A DNA stretch of 64,000 bases from Bradyrhizobium sp. AUGA SZCCT0158 (GCF_018130065.1 NZ_JAFCME010000017.1:1-64000), one strand, 5' to 3'; shown: positions 27,253 through 35,152, counted from the stretch's first letter. Numbers and translations: made by a program. The notes: a model not told the origin generated them from the sequence alone.

Positions 27253-28230
27253 TTATTGAGGCGGGTGCTCGCGCCATTCGCGCGGCGAGGCGCCGTACCT
27301 CTGCTTGAAGATCCGGCTGAAATGGGCGAGGTCGTTGAAGCCCCACGCGAATGCGATGTCGCTGATGTGCCGGGCCGCATGCGCCGGGTCCGACAGGTCG
27401 CGCCTGCATCGCTCCAGGCGCTGCATCTGGACATAGCTGCGGAACGAGTGCTGCTCGTCGGCCATCAGATCGCTGGCATAGCGCGGCGAGATTCCGGTGG
27501 CCGCGGCAACCTGCGAGATCGAGAGGTCGGGATCGCTCAGGTGCGTCAGGATGTAATTCCTGAGCCGATAAAGCAGCGCAGAGCGGTGAAACGACTGATC
27601 CGACGAACGCGCATGCATCCGATCGGCGAAGGCCATGGCAATGAGATCCAGGCCCTGATCCAGGAGGCGGGATGCTGTGGCGGGATCGACGTGGTCGACG
27701 ACCTTGCTGGTGCTGATCAGAAACTCGTAGGCCAGGCCTTCCAGGGGACGACTGCTGCAGAAGGTGGTCGCGGTCAGCGCGTCGAACGCGCCTATGCGTT
27801 GCTGCAAAAGTTTTCGCGGCATCTGCAGGATCGTCTGTGAAAAACTGTCGTCGAAGCGCAACTCGTAGGGCCGGGTGGTGTCGTAAATGACGAACTGTCT
27901 CGCGGAGACGACGGCATCGCGGCCGTCCTGATACACGCCGTTAACGCCGTGGTTGCCCAGCGCCACCAGCACGTAATCCTCGCTGGCGCGTGCGATCCGG
28001 GATGGCGTGCGGAACACCCGCTGGGCGCAGGAATCGACGCGGGTAAACGTCGCGCGGCCGACCGCGGATTGCGAGACCGCGCCCCAAAAACCCTCCCGCA
28101 TATCGGAATGGCAATCGAGACCGACAAAGGTGTCGCAGACGATGTCCTGCCAGACCGCCAGGCGTCGATCCGGAACTGAGGAACTCGTGTCGAGCACGAC
28201 AGCCACGATGGGACCTCCGGGAACCGGCAT
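27253..28230 (-). CDS. AraC family transcriptional regulator of the nitrile cluster
   Basis: The 325-residue regulator has an N-terminal AraC-binding-like ligand domain (about 1-210, with WQDIVCDTFVGLDC and QFVIYDTTRPYELRFDDSFS) and a C-terminal double helix-turn-helix (about 225-320, LSISQVAAATGISPRYASDL, then ISDIAFAWGFNDLAHFSRIF, the AraC signature). It lies upstream of nitrilase and aldoxime dehydratase on the same strand. By analogy to NitR and OxdR-type activators it is probably induced by an aldoxime or nitrile and activates both genes. That role is inferred from context. Confidence 0.9.
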   Translation of the reverse strand: MPVPGGPIVAVVLDTSSSVPDRRLAVWQDIVCDTFVGLDCHSDMREGFWGAVSQSAVGRATFTRVDSCAQRVFRTPSRIARASEDYVLVALGNHGVNGVYQDGRDAVVSARQFVIYDTTRPYELRFDDSFSQTILQMPRKLLQQRIGAFDALTATTFCSSRPLEGLAYEFLISTSKVVDHVDPATASRLLDQGLDLIAMAFADRMHARSSDQSFHRSALLYRLRNYILTHLSDPDLSISQVAAATGISPRYASDLMADEQHSFRSYVQMQRLERCRRDLSDPAHAARHISDIAFAWGFNDLAHFSRIFKQRYGASPREWREHPPQ

Positions 28231-28438
28231 AAGTGTGAGCCAAAGACCGGCTCAAATCCAGTGTCTGCATTTAGCTTGCCTGGCGCCGCGACTGGCGTCG
28301 ATTTGGTTACCGAATTGTTAAGCTAAGAATGTCTTTTTAATAGGCATTTGAAGGGCTTGAACTTCATATTGCGACGCACAATATAGGAGGTCTAGGGATT
28401 CGACGCCTCCTCGAGGGCCACCACGAGGAGTTATGACT

Positions 28439-29068
28439 ATGAACTACCAGACTACCGCTCCGAGCCGCGCCAAGGGTATCGCGGGCACCGTTCGGATTCT
28501 AAGCCAGCAAGAGGAATTGCCGCTTCTGCGCGATCACCTTTTGCGGCTCGACCGCACCAGCCGCCATGATCGGTTTCATGGCTTCATGGATGACAGCTTC
28601 ATCGAACGCTACGCCGAAAAATGCGCCAACGACGGCACGGTCATCATCGCCTATTTCGAGGATGGCGTGGTGCGCGGCGCCGCCGAACTGCATCCGCCGG
28701 AGCAATCGCCTGACGCACTGCCGGAGATCGCCTTCAGCGTGGAGAGTTCGGTAAGGCGCAAGGGCGTCGGCAGCATCCTGTTCAGGAAGCTGATCGCAGA
28801 GGCGCGGGCCAAGGGATACAAGAGCCTGCGGATCACCACCGGTGCGCAGAATGAAGCGATGCGGGCGCTCGCCAACAAGTTTGGCGCACACCTGACGTTC
28901 CGCTACGGCGAATCCACCGGCAGCATCGATCTGGCCAAACAAAACCAGCCAGAGTCGGCGCCGTCCGCAATGGTGACGACGCTCGAAGCAGCCCGTGCGA
29001 TCACGAACTTCAATCGCGCTTATTGGGCCATGATGCTGAGAATGTCCGGCTGGGGCCGGACGGCCTGA
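28439..29068 (+). CDS. GNAT family N-acetyltransferase
   Basis: The 209-residue product has the GNAT acetyl-CoA core: ALPEIAFSVESSVRRKGVGS with the pyrophosphate-binding (R/Q)xxGx(G/S) loop in RRKGVGS, and LITAEARAKGYKSLRIT-like helix-strand after it. The C-terminal 50 residues are family-specific. The ATG at 28439 is chosen because GGAG lies 8 bases upstream; the ATG at 28433 would leave 2 bases. A perfect terminator follows (29084-29127), so the gene is monocistronic. The acceptor substrate is unknown. Confidence 0.88.
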   Translation: MNYQTTAPSRAKGIAGTVRILSQQEELPLLRDHLLRLDRTSRHDRFHGFMDDSFIERYAEKCANDGTVIIAYFEDGVVRGAAELHPPEQSPDALPEIAFSVESSVRRKGVGSILFRKLIAEARAKGYKSLRITTGAQNEAMRALANKFGAHLTFRYGESTGSIDLAKQNQPESAPSAMVTTLEAARAITNFNRAYWAMMLRMSGWGRTA

Positions 29069-29083
29069 CCGGAAGGCCAATCG

Positions 29084-29127
29084 ACAGAGCCCCGTTCCGC
29101 TTGCATCGGAACGGGGCTCTGTATTTT
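29084..29127 (+). terminator. Rho-independent terminator after the GNAT gene
   Basis: A perfect 16-bp stem, ACAGAGCCCCGTTCCG, pairs with CGGAACGGGGCTCTGT across a 7-base loop (CTTGCAT) and is followed by ATTTTTGATTT. It ends transcription of the GNAT gene 15 bp beyond its stop codon. Confidence 0.93.
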
Positions 29128-29130
29128 TGA

Positions 29131-29184
29131 TTTGACGCGTTTTCTTGACGCGAACCGGTGCCCACTTCGCTTGAAAAACGCTTT
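29131..29184. repeat. Short dispersed intergenic repeat, copy 2
   Basis: This copy reads TTTGACGCGTTTTCTTGACG then CGAACCGGTGCCCACTTCGC to AAAACGCTTT. It matches copy 1 (22515-22568) at most positions; the two differ mainly in the loop and in ATT versus GCC after CCGGT. It directly follows the terminator of the GNAT gene. Confidence 0.75.
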
Positions 29185-29260
29185 AGCGGCAACTCGCGGA
29201 TCTGCTCGATCGCGCGAATTGCGCGGGGGCCTTTAACATTAGGATCTTCAGGAGTGGATG

Positions 29261-29563
29261 TCAGGTACCGGTGCGCTTGTCGTTACCGAAGCGCCTGATC
29301 ACCTTGCGCTCGACCACGACCGAGCGCTGAGCGCCTTGCTCACCCGTGATGACGCGGGTGGCGGTCCGCGCAACGGCGCGGCCGGTCTTCTTCACCTCAG
29401 CCAGCACTTCTTCGAACGGCAGCCCCATCAGCGCCGCGGCGATTTCCGCCTGCTGCTGCTGATCGTCGGTAATGCCGACGGCGGCGAAGATCGCTTCCTC
29501 CAGCGTCGGCGGATCGCGCCGTACGCGCCGGGTGCCGTATTTCGTGTTCCAGTCTTCGCTCAT
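29261..29563 (-). CDS. Small hypothetical protein
   Basis: The 100-residue product starts MSEDWNTKYGTRRVRRDPPT and includes LEEAIFAAVGITDDQQQQAE and MGLPFEEVLAEVKKTG. It is hydrophilic with helical character, lacks a signal peptide or membrane segment, and ends in a basic tail (ERKVIRRFGNDKRTGT). I recognise the pattern from Bradyrhizobium hypothetical proteins, without a function. The ATG at 29563 has GAGG 5 bases upstream; an ATG at 29617 would add 18 residues of poor quality. Confidence 0.7.
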   Translation of the reverse strand: MSEDWNTKYGTRRVRRDPPTLEEAIFAAVGITDDQQQQAEIAAALMGLPFEEVLAEVKKTGRAVARTATRVITGEQGAQRSVVVERKVIRRFGNDKRTGT

Positions 29564-29649
29564 CGGGGCCTCGCATATGATGCGGAGATACCTATGTGCC
29601 CTTATGTTGCATTGCAATATGAAATTCGCATGGCATTACAGCCATGCGT

Positions 29650-29949
29650 CTATAATTTCTCCAGTCTGGTAGCGTCGTACAGTTCGATGGACGTGGCGGC
29701 CGCGGCCAGCGACTGCAGCGACTTGACGAAATCGCGCGAGGCGGGGACCGCGAAATGGTTAAGCAGCGCCGCGCGGTCGGCCCATTGCTCGAAAAACACC
29801 AGCCGCAGCGGGTTTTCGCAATCGACATGCACGGCGTGCGAGATGCATCCGGGCTCACCGCGCGAACGATGGACGTGCTCGAGGCTCAGCCGGCGAACCT
29901 CGTCGAAACTGTCCTGGCGCGCGGTCACACTGCCGGTAACCACGATCAT
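29650..29949 (-). CDS. Antibiotic biosynthesis monooxygenase (ABM) family protein
   Basis: The 99-residue ferredoxin-like-fold protein begins MIVVTGSVTARQDSFDEVRR and contains SRGEPGCISHAVHVDCENPL and LVFFEQWADRAALLNHFAVP, the core of the ABM/YgiN-like quinol monooxygenase family. Members act on quinols or small aromatic compounds, often as dimers without a cofactor. No substrate can be inferred. It lies 86 bp upstream of the next small gene on the same strand. Confidence 0.85.
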   Translation of the reverse strand: MIVVTGSVTARQDSFDEVRRLSLEHVHRSRGEPGCISHAVHVDCENPLRLVFFEQWADRAALLNHFAVPASRDFVKSLQSLAAAATSIELYDATRLEKL

Positions 29950-29995
29950 TTTGATCCTCCTTGTGCCGTCGTTCCAGATACCGGCTTGCGCCGAG

Positions 29996-30670
29996 CTATT
30001 CGGCGGCGGTCAGATCCAGCGCGTGTTGCGGCCAGCGCTTGAGCGCGGCGTGTCCGGCATCGGTCAGGACGTAAATGCCGCGCTCGGCGCGATCGAACCA
30101 GCCATAGACATTGTGCAGTAGAATCTTGCCGGCGTCCGGCATCTCGATCCGCAAATCCTTCACGCGCCGCGGACCACCCGAAAGCGCCGCAGCGCAGGCC
30201 AGCGCCTGTTGGCGATAGGCCGTCATGATCGGCGCGCGCGTAGAGCCGCCCATCGCCGGATCGCCCTTGCGTCGCTCATGCTCCCTGATCAGCCGCGAGC
30301 GCTTCTTCGGGTTGCGGCGAGGGGCCGTCGTGGCGGGTTTGACGATCACCTCGACGTCGCCGGTGTTGGTGACCGCGAGCATACCGAAGCCGAGCCGACG
30401 ACAGAGGTTGCGATAGCGGGCGTCACTTTCGCGGCCCTTGCCGCGTGCCGACAATTTGGCCGCCAGCCACACCTCGTCGCAGGCGCCGGCGCGATCGACC
30501 GCCTGCAGGATCAGTTCGAGGTTGAACGTGAGCTTCAGTTCCCCGATCACCACGACAGGCGGATCGTCGCCGCTGAGCGCCACCAGGTCGCAACCGCCGA
30601 TCTCGCCCTTGACCGTGAAGCCGAGCTTTTCAAGGAAGCGTTTGACGGGCAGATAAAGCGCGGTTTCCAA
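29996..30670 (-). CDS. DUF2161 family protein with PD-(D/E)XK-like fold (TTG start)
   Basis: The 224-residue product starts at TTG 30670, with GGAG 7 bases upstream, giving METALYLPVKRFLEKLGFTV. The segment GEIGGCDLVALSGDD...VVVIGELKLTFNLELILQAV has the Asp, Glu-x-Lys spacing of PD-(D/E)XK nuclease-like domains. A winged-helix-like C-terminal half (ILLHNVYGWFDRAERGIYVL) follows. The family is common in alphaproteobacteria and has no proven role. A longer frame up to 30919 is arginine-rich and has no start signal. Confidence 0.75.
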   Translation of the reverse strand: METALYLPVKRFLEKLGFTVKGEIGGCDLVALSGDDPPVVVIGELKLTFNLELILQAVDRAGACDEVWLAAKLSARGKGRESDARYRNLCRRLGFGMLAVTNTGDVEVIVKPATTAPRRNPKKRSRLIREHERRKGDPAMGGSTRAPIMTAYRQQALACAAALSGGPRRVKDLRIEMPDAGKILLHNVYGWFDRAERGIYVLTDAGHAALKRWPQHALDLTAAE

Positions 30671-30816
30671 CGACAGGCTCCGGCGGCAAAAGCGGCCGCG
30701 ACTCAGTGTCACGAGTTTAGCCCGGATTTGGCCAATTCGCGCGTAAGCGGCTATCTTGCCGGCGGGACAGACAAACGGGCGCGATCCAATGCTGCGCCGG
30801 CTTGCAGACTGAGGAT

Positions 30817-31497
30817 CTAAACCCGCCCGCTCACCGGCAGCAGCGCGCCGGTGACGGCGGAGGCGGCGTCGCTGGCGAGGAATAGGATGACGTCGGCCAG
30901 TTCCATTGGCCTTACCCATTTACTGAAATCGGCTTTCGGCATGCTGGCGCGATTGGCCGCGGTGTCGATGATCGACGGCAGCACGGCGTTGACCGTGATT
31001 TTGCCCTTGTGTTCGGCGGCGAGCGCTTCGGTCAGGCGATGCACGCCGGCCTTGGACGCGGCATAGGCGCCCATGCCGGCGCTCGCCTGCAGCGCGCCAA
31101 GCGCGCCGACATTGACGATACGCCCAGTGCCGGACGCGGTCAGATACGGGATCGCCGCGCGCGAGGCGTTGAGCGCGGTCGTTACGTTGAGCGCGTACAT
31201 GCGCTGCCACGTCTTCGGATCGCCCTCAATGACCGTCTCGAATGCAAAACCGCCGGCGATGTTGATCAGCGCGTCGAGCCTGCCGAAATGCGATGCCGCG
31301 GCATCGATGGCCTTTTTCGCTGCCGCCGCATCGGTGAGGTCGACACCGCCGAGTTCGAACTGATTTGATGTCGCCGGTACTTGCGTCGGCGCGTGGTCCA
31401 CGCTCGCGACTCTGGCGCCGGCCGTCAGCGCCTGGTCAACGACGATGCTGCCGAGTGCACCGAGGGCGCCGGTCACGACAATGACTTTTCCATCCAT
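30817..31497 (-). CDS. SDR family oxidoreductase
   Basis: The 226-residue short-chain dehydrogenase has the Rossmann glycine loop in IVVTGALGALGSIVVDQAL, the NAG-like INIAGGFAF, and the active site YAASKAGVH (Tyr and Lys) with a Gly-Ala-Leu-rich stretch where the serine should lie (VNVGALGALQASAGMGAYAA), so the classic catalytic serine is not obvious. Absence of that serine may reduce or change activity. The start at 31497 has GGAGG 6 bases upstream. Substrate unknown. Confidence 0.87.
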   Translation of the reverse strand: MDGKVIVVTGALGALGSIVVDQALTAGARVASVDHAPTQVPATSNQFELGGVDLTDAAAAKKAIDAAASHFGRLDALINIAGGFAFETVIEGDPKTWQRMYALNVTTALNASRAAIPYLTASGTGRIVNVGALGALQASAGMGAYAASKAGVHRLTEALAAEHKGKITVNAVLPSIIDTAANRASMPKADFSKWVRPMELADVILFLASDAASAVTGALLPVSGRV

Positions 31498-31706
31498 AAT
31501 GGGCCTCCGCAATAAGAGCGACAACTATCGTCAGGGTTTTTCATCAGCAATGCGGCGAATTTCACGTCCAAAAAGGCCGAACCGGCGTTGCGGACTACGT
31601 AAGAATACGGATCAAGGCCGATCGCTAAAATTTGCGGGAGTTGCGCAAGTCGATTGCAGGTTCCATTCACTACAAGGGGAGTCCAATCCAAGGCAGGGGC
31701 ATCACG

Positions 31707-31910
31707 ATGGGATCTCTACCCGACCACGGTTTACCGCTTGTTCAGCTTAAGGAGCAGCGGCGGGATCTGGTGGTCGCGCTGCAAAACCGCAACGGTCCGA
31801 TCAAGGACTGGGAGCTGATGCAGATCGCGGCGATCCAGCAGGCAATCCAGGCATTCGAGGACGTCATCGCCGATCTCGATGCAGAAATGGAAATGGAAGC
31901 CGCGGCCTGA
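31707..31910 (+). CDS. Small acidic hypothetical protein
   Basis: The 67-residue protein begins MGSLPDHGLPLVQLKEQRRD and ends FEDVIADLDAEMEMEAAA. It is a helical, acidic, soluble protein with a predicted amphipathic helix in its middle (DWELMQIAAIQQAIQAFEDV). AGGGG lies 7 bases before the ATG. An upstream in-frame ATG at 31632 would add a less plausible extension. No family recognised. Confidence 0.65.
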   Translation: MGSLPDHGLPLVQLKEQRRDLVVALQNRNGPIKDWELMQIAAIQQAIQAFEDVIADLDAEMEMEAAA

Positions 31911-31983
31911 ACGATCGCAAGACACATTCGCGCAGAAGCACGGCAGGCTCGCCGCACAGATGCGGCGGGGAAGGCCGATTAAA

Positions 31984-32730
31984 TCAGGATTGCAAATAGA
32001 GCGCCGCGAGCGCCGCGCGCTCCTTTGCCCCAAGGCCGATGCCGTCGCGCAGGTAAGCTTCGAGGCCGCCATAGTCGGCGTCGATGGCTTCGAACGCAGC
32101 GCCCAGGAACGCTGTTTGCACCGAGCCCAGCACCTGCTTGACGTGATCGGGCAGGTCGCTGCTGGCGGCGGGATCCCGGCGGTAGAACTGGTTGGTCAAC
32201 AGATAATCTTCCGCAATCACCTCGTCGGGGACGCCAAGCGTGTGCAGGATCAGTGCGCAGGCGAAGCCGGTGCGATCCTTGCCGGCGGTGCAATGGATTA
32301 CCAGGGGCGCGCGATCTTCCAGCAGATGCGCAAACAGCGCGCGGAAGCGCGGCGTGTTCTGCTGCACATAGCTGCGGTAGGAATCGCGCATCACCTCGAC
32401 GGCGTGGTCGGCCGACAGCTCCGTGCCGCCGGCGGCGATGGCGCGAAGTGCGGCGACCACCGTTGGCTCGACCGGCAGCGAATGCACGGTGATATCGGCG
32501 AGGCCACACAGCGCCTCGGCGCGCTCCGTCGTGCCGCGAAAATCGAACGCGCTCTTGACGCCGAGCGAGCGCAAGACCGCAGCGTCATCATCGGTGAGAT
32601 GGCCGAGATGGTTGGACCGGAATATCTGCCGCCAGCGTACGGTGCGGCCGTCGCGGGTGAGATAGCCGCCGAGGTCGCGGAAATTGCTGGCGCCAGCAAG
32701 ATTGAGATGACGGGCAGGGGAATCTGACAT
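31984..32730 (-). CDS. Tyrosine-protein phosphatase
   Basis: The 248-residue protein contains HCTAGKDRTGFACAL, the CxxGxDR(T/S) P-loop of the bacterial tyrosine/lipid phosphatase family (Y_phosphatase3), and begins SPARHLNLAGASNFRDLGGY, the FRD(L/I)GG segment characteristic of this group. The general acid Asp is probably within HTLGVPDEVIAEDY. It may dephosphorylate phosphotyrosine or phosphoinositides. It converges with the small acidic gene, with 73 bp between the stops, and is divergent from the next gene. Confidence 0.9.
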   Translation of the reverse strand: MSDSPARHLNLAGASNFRDLGGYLTRDGRTVRWRQIFRSNHLGHLTDDDAAVLRSLGVKSAFDFRGTTERAEALCGLADITVHSLPVEPTVVAALRAIAAGGTELSADHAVEVMRDSYRSYVQQNTPRFRALFAHLLEDRAPLVIHCTAGKDRTGFACALILHTLGVPDEVIAEDYLLTNQFYRRDPAASSDLPDHVKQVLGSVQTAFLGAAFEAIDADYGGLEAYLRDGIGLGAKERAALAALYLQS

Positions 32731-32849
32731 CGGGCGGCCTTATGGAATTCTTGATGGAATTCTTGGAGAAGCAATTCTTGTGCGGCGCTTGAGCCGGGGT
32801 GTGTCGCGTCTTGACGTCTGGTCTATACTCGGGCCGTCTGGAGGAGAAT

Positions 32850-33173
32850 ATGAATAATCGCAAGATCGCTGGTTTCGCGGCGGCGCTGTTCCTGGGAACG
32901 GTGGTTCTGGGAACGGCGGGCTCGGCCGCGTGGGCACAGGCGACCTTCAAAAACTATCGTTGCGCCGACGGAACGCAATTCATTGCCGGGTTCTTCCGCT
33001 ACGATTCACGCGCCCACCTGCAGCTCGATGGCAAGGCGGTGACGCTGAAAAAGGGGGTGGCGTTGTCGGGGGCGCGCTATACGGCCCGCGGGATTACCCT
33101 GAGAGTCACGAAGGCCGGGCTCACCACGCTCAAGCACGCCAAACGGCCGGTAACGGCGTGCGAGCAGACCTAA
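32850..33173 (+). CDS. MliC-like lysozyme-inhibitor family exported protein
   Basis: The 107-residue product has a signal peptide (MNNRKIAGFAAALFLGTVVL, ending near AAWAQA) and the conserved MliC pattern: FKNYRCADGTQFIAGFF near the start, LQLDGKAVTLKKGVALSGARYT, and a terminal TACEQ. MliC proteins are periplasmic inhibitors of C-type lysozyme. The two cysteines would form the family disulfide. GGAGGAGAAT precedes the ATG at 32850. Confidence 0.82.
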   Translation: MNNRKIAGFAAALFLGTVVLGTAGSAAWAQATFKNYRCADGTQFIAGFFRYDSRAHLQLDGKAVTLKKGVALSGARYTARGITLRVTKAGLTTLKHAKRPVTACEQT

Positions 33174-33190
33174 AGACAAGGTTTGCATGA

Positions 33191-33225
33191 AAAAGGGCCG
33201 AAACGATTTCGTTCCGACCCTTTTC
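33191..33225. terminator. Bidirectional terminator between the MliC-like gene and gstI
   Basis: AAAAGGGCCGAAACG at 33191-33205 pairs with CGTTCCGACCCTTTT at 33211-33225 across a short loop, with two imperfect pairs. The A-rich left and T-rich right ends make it usable on either strand, for the MliC-like gene (+) and the gstI-like gene (-). Confidence 0.75.
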
Positions 33226-33283
33226 TACTTCACTGGCCGCGCCTGAACTCTTTGACGCGGATTTGTCGAACGTTGGGCTGGCA

Positions 33284-33481
33284 TCAGTGGTCGCGCCCAG
33301 GCTTGGTTTCCTCGATGGCGGCCGCGTGGTACCAGCTGCCGCTGCAATCGGCGATGTCGACCGCCGGCGCGGCCGCGTCGGACTTGGTCTCGCCGTAGCG
33401 GCGCCCCGCCAGGGCGGACCGACCCCCGGCTGGGAATTGATAGATCTTGGCAGACCCCTCATTCACACCTGTATTGACCAT
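33284..33481 (-). CDS. gstI: DUF2735 family protein, probable GstI
   Basis: The 65-residue product starts MVNTGVNEGSAKIYQFPAGG and continues RSALAGRRYGETKSD, the DUF2735 core. In Rhizobium leguminosarum a 63-residue gene called gstI lies divergently upstream of glnII; its product inhibits translation of glutamine synthetase II when nitrogen is sufficient, and NtrC represses it. Here position, orientation and size agree, since glnII starts 558 bp away on the other strand. GGAG lies 8 bases before the ATG at 33481; an upstream ATG at 33514 is an alternative. Assignment to GstI rests on context plus family similarity. Confidence 0.75.
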   Translation of the reverse strand: MVNTGVNEGSAKIYQFPAGGRSALAGRRYGETKSDAAAPAVDIADCSGSWYHAAAIEETKPGRDH

Positions 33482-33856
33482 TTGAGTCTCTCCGTAGGTC
33501 GAGCGAACCACCATGGTGCGCCCGACTCGTTCTGTAGTCGTTACTGAAACCGCGATATCGTTTGCGCCTCCGGGAATGCAAGTTGCTCAAAAAAGCGCCG
33601 AGAATGTACATTTTGTAGGCACTTGCTGTTTTGCTTCGTGGGAGGCAATGGGCAGATGGCTAACGCTTGGGCCGGCGTGAAGGTTGCCGGTGGCGGCCGC
33701 CTTTGGCGTCGCATGGGCAGATCAGCTGCTGCAGCTTTAATCGGGCCGGAAAGCCGGGGGCAAAACTGCTGTAGAATCGGGCTTCAACCGGGGACCAAAG
33801 CGACTTTTGGCCGCCTGGCGCGCATGTCGGGCGCGCTCCTATGCCGCAGCAAAAAA

Positions 33857-33873
33857 TGCACGCGCGACGGTGA
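33857..33873. promoter_or_regulatory. Possible NtrC binding site
   Basis: TGCAC at 33857-33861 and GGTGA at 33869-33873 form an inverted pair resembling the NtrC consensus TGCAC(C)-N5-(G)GTGCA, with one base more between the halves. It lies about 37 bp upstream of the sigma-54 promoter, closer than typical enhancer sites. Confidence 0.35.
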
Positions 33874-33909
33874 GCATCTCGACGCCATCTGATGCCGCGC
33901 TGCAGCGAT

Positions 33910-33925
33910 TGGCACTTTAATTGCT
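33910..33925 (+). promoter_or_regulatory. Sigma-54 (RpoN) promoter of glnII
   Basis: TGGCAC, five bases (TTTAA) and TTGCT match the -24/-12 consensus TGGCAC-N5-TTGC(A/T) exactly. The 3' end lies 114 bp before the glnII start codon. NtrC with RpoN drives glnII in rhizobia, so this agrees with family knowledge. Confidence 0.9.
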
Positions 33926-34039
33926 TGGTAAGAAGCGGCCTGACGTGGCCGGGTACACGTGTGCGGGGACGGCAGGGGCTTCTAACCTCCAAAGTCCGGG
34001 GTTTCCGCACTTTGCAGCACTAAACTCAAGAGAGGCTCA

Positions 34040-35077
34040 ATGACCAAGTACAAGCTCGAGTATATTTGGCTCGACGGATATACGCCGACACCCAGTCTGC
34101 GCGGCAAAACACAGATCAAGGAATTTGCTTCGTTCCCGACGCTCGAGCAGCTCCCGCTGTGGGGCTTCGATGGCTCCTCCACGCAGCAGGCCGAAGGCCA
34201 CAGCTCCGATTGCGTGTTGAAGCCGGTCGCGGTCTACCCCGACGCTGCGCGTGAAAACGGCGCACTGGTGATGTGCGAAGTCATGATGCCTGATGGCAAA
34301 ACCCCGCACGCGTCGAACAAGCGCGCGACCGTCCTCGACGACGAAGGCGCATGGTTCGGCTTCGAGCAGGAATACTTCTTCTACAAGGATGGTCGTCCGC
34401 TCGGCTTCCCGACCGACGGTTATCCGGCGCCGCAGGGCCCGTACTACACCGGCGTCGGCTACAAGAACGTCGGCGACGTCGCCCGCAAGATCGTGGAAGA
34501 GCATCTCAATCTCTGCCTCGCTGCCGGTATCAACCACGAAGGCATCAACGCTGAAGTGGCGAAGGGGCAGTGGGAATTCCAGATCTTCGGCAAGGGCTCC
34601 AAGAAGGCGGCCGACGAAATGTGGATCGCCCGCTACTTGATGCTGCGCCTCACCGAGAGCTACGGCATCGACATCGAATTCCACTGCAAGCCGCTCGGCG
34701 ACACCGACTGGAACGGCTCCGGCATGCACGCCAACTTCTCGACGACCTTTATGCGCGAGACCGGCGGCAAGGAGTATTTCGAGAAGCTGATGGCGGCCTT
34801 TGACAAGAATCTCATGGACCACATCGCCGTCTACGGGCCTGACAACGACAAGCGCCTGACCGGCAAGCACGAGACCGCGCCCTGGAACAAGTTCAGCTAT
34901 GGCGTGGCCGACCGCGGTGCTTCGATCCGCGTTCCGCATTCCTTCGTGAACAACGGCTACAAGGGCTATCTGGAAGATCGTCGTCCGAACTCGCAAGGCG
35001 ACCCCTACCAGATCGCTTCCCAGATCCTGAAGACGATCTCCGAGGTTCCGACCTCGGCCAAGTCGGCCGCGGCCTAA
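34040..35077 (+). CDS. glnII: Glutamine synthetase II (GSII, eukaryotic type)
   Basis: The enzyme makes glutamine from glutamate, ammonia and ATP in the cytoplasm and is the second, nitrogen-regulated synthetase of rhizobia. The 345 residues match the GSII family: MTKYKLEYIWLDGYTPTPSL, LPLWGFDGSST, FGFEQEYFFY (first metal site), NAEVAKGQWEFQIF, NGSGMHANFST and the C-terminal APWNKFSYGVADRGASIRVP. GSII octamers lack adenylylation control and rely on transcription and GstI. A consensus sigma-54 promoter lies upstream and a strong hairpin downstream. AGAGAGG sits just before the start. Confidence 0.97.
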   Translation: MTKYKLEYIWLDGYTPTPSLRGKTQIKEFASFPTLEQLPLWGFDGSSTQQAEGHSSDCVLKPVAVYPDAARENGALVMCEVMMPDGKTPHASNKRATVLDDEGAWFGFEQEYFFYKDGRPLGFPTDGYPAPQGPYYTGVGYKNVGDVARKIVEEHLNLCLAAGINHEGINAEVAKGQWEFQIFGKGSKKAADEMWIARYLMLRLTESYGIDIEFHCKPLGDTDWNGSGMHANFSTTFMRETGGKEYFEKLMAAFDKNLMDHIAVYGPDNDKRLTGKHETAPWNKFSYGVADRGASIRVPHSFVNNGYKGYLEDRRPNSQGDPYQIASQILKTISEVPTSAKSAAA

Positions 35078-35120
35078 GCGACACTGCATACCCGGACGGG
35101 GCCGTCCGGCTCGCTACCCT

Positions 35121-35152
35121 GATCCGCCAAAGCGTGCCCGCTTTGGCGGATC
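35121..35152 (+). terminator. Perfect stem-loop downstream of glnII
   Basis: GATCCGCCAAAGCG and CGCTTTGGCGGATC form a perfect 14-bp stem with a TGCC loop, 44 bp after the glnII stop. It lacks a run of Ts, so it may stabilise the mRNA end or work with Rho instead of acting as an intrinsic terminator. Confidence 0.7.

Larger units (their letters stand above)
33482..34039. other. gstI-glnII divergent control region
   Basis: No gene is supported across these 558 bp. A frame at 33623-33892 has no recognisable domain and no ribosome binding site. The region holds a consensus sigma-54 promoter (33910-33925) pointing at glnII and a possible NtrC half-site pair (33857-33873), so it looks like the shared regulatory region for nitrogen control of both genes. 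Confidence 0.7.

Noticed and set aside
33623..33892. Plus-strand frame of 89 codons upstream of glnII
   Set aside because: No ribosome binding site, unlikely composition, and it lies within the control region.
35121..35152. Intrinsic terminator for glnII in the strict sense
   Set aside because: The stem is perfect but no T tract follows, so I kept it as a stem-loop and did not claim termination with certainty.
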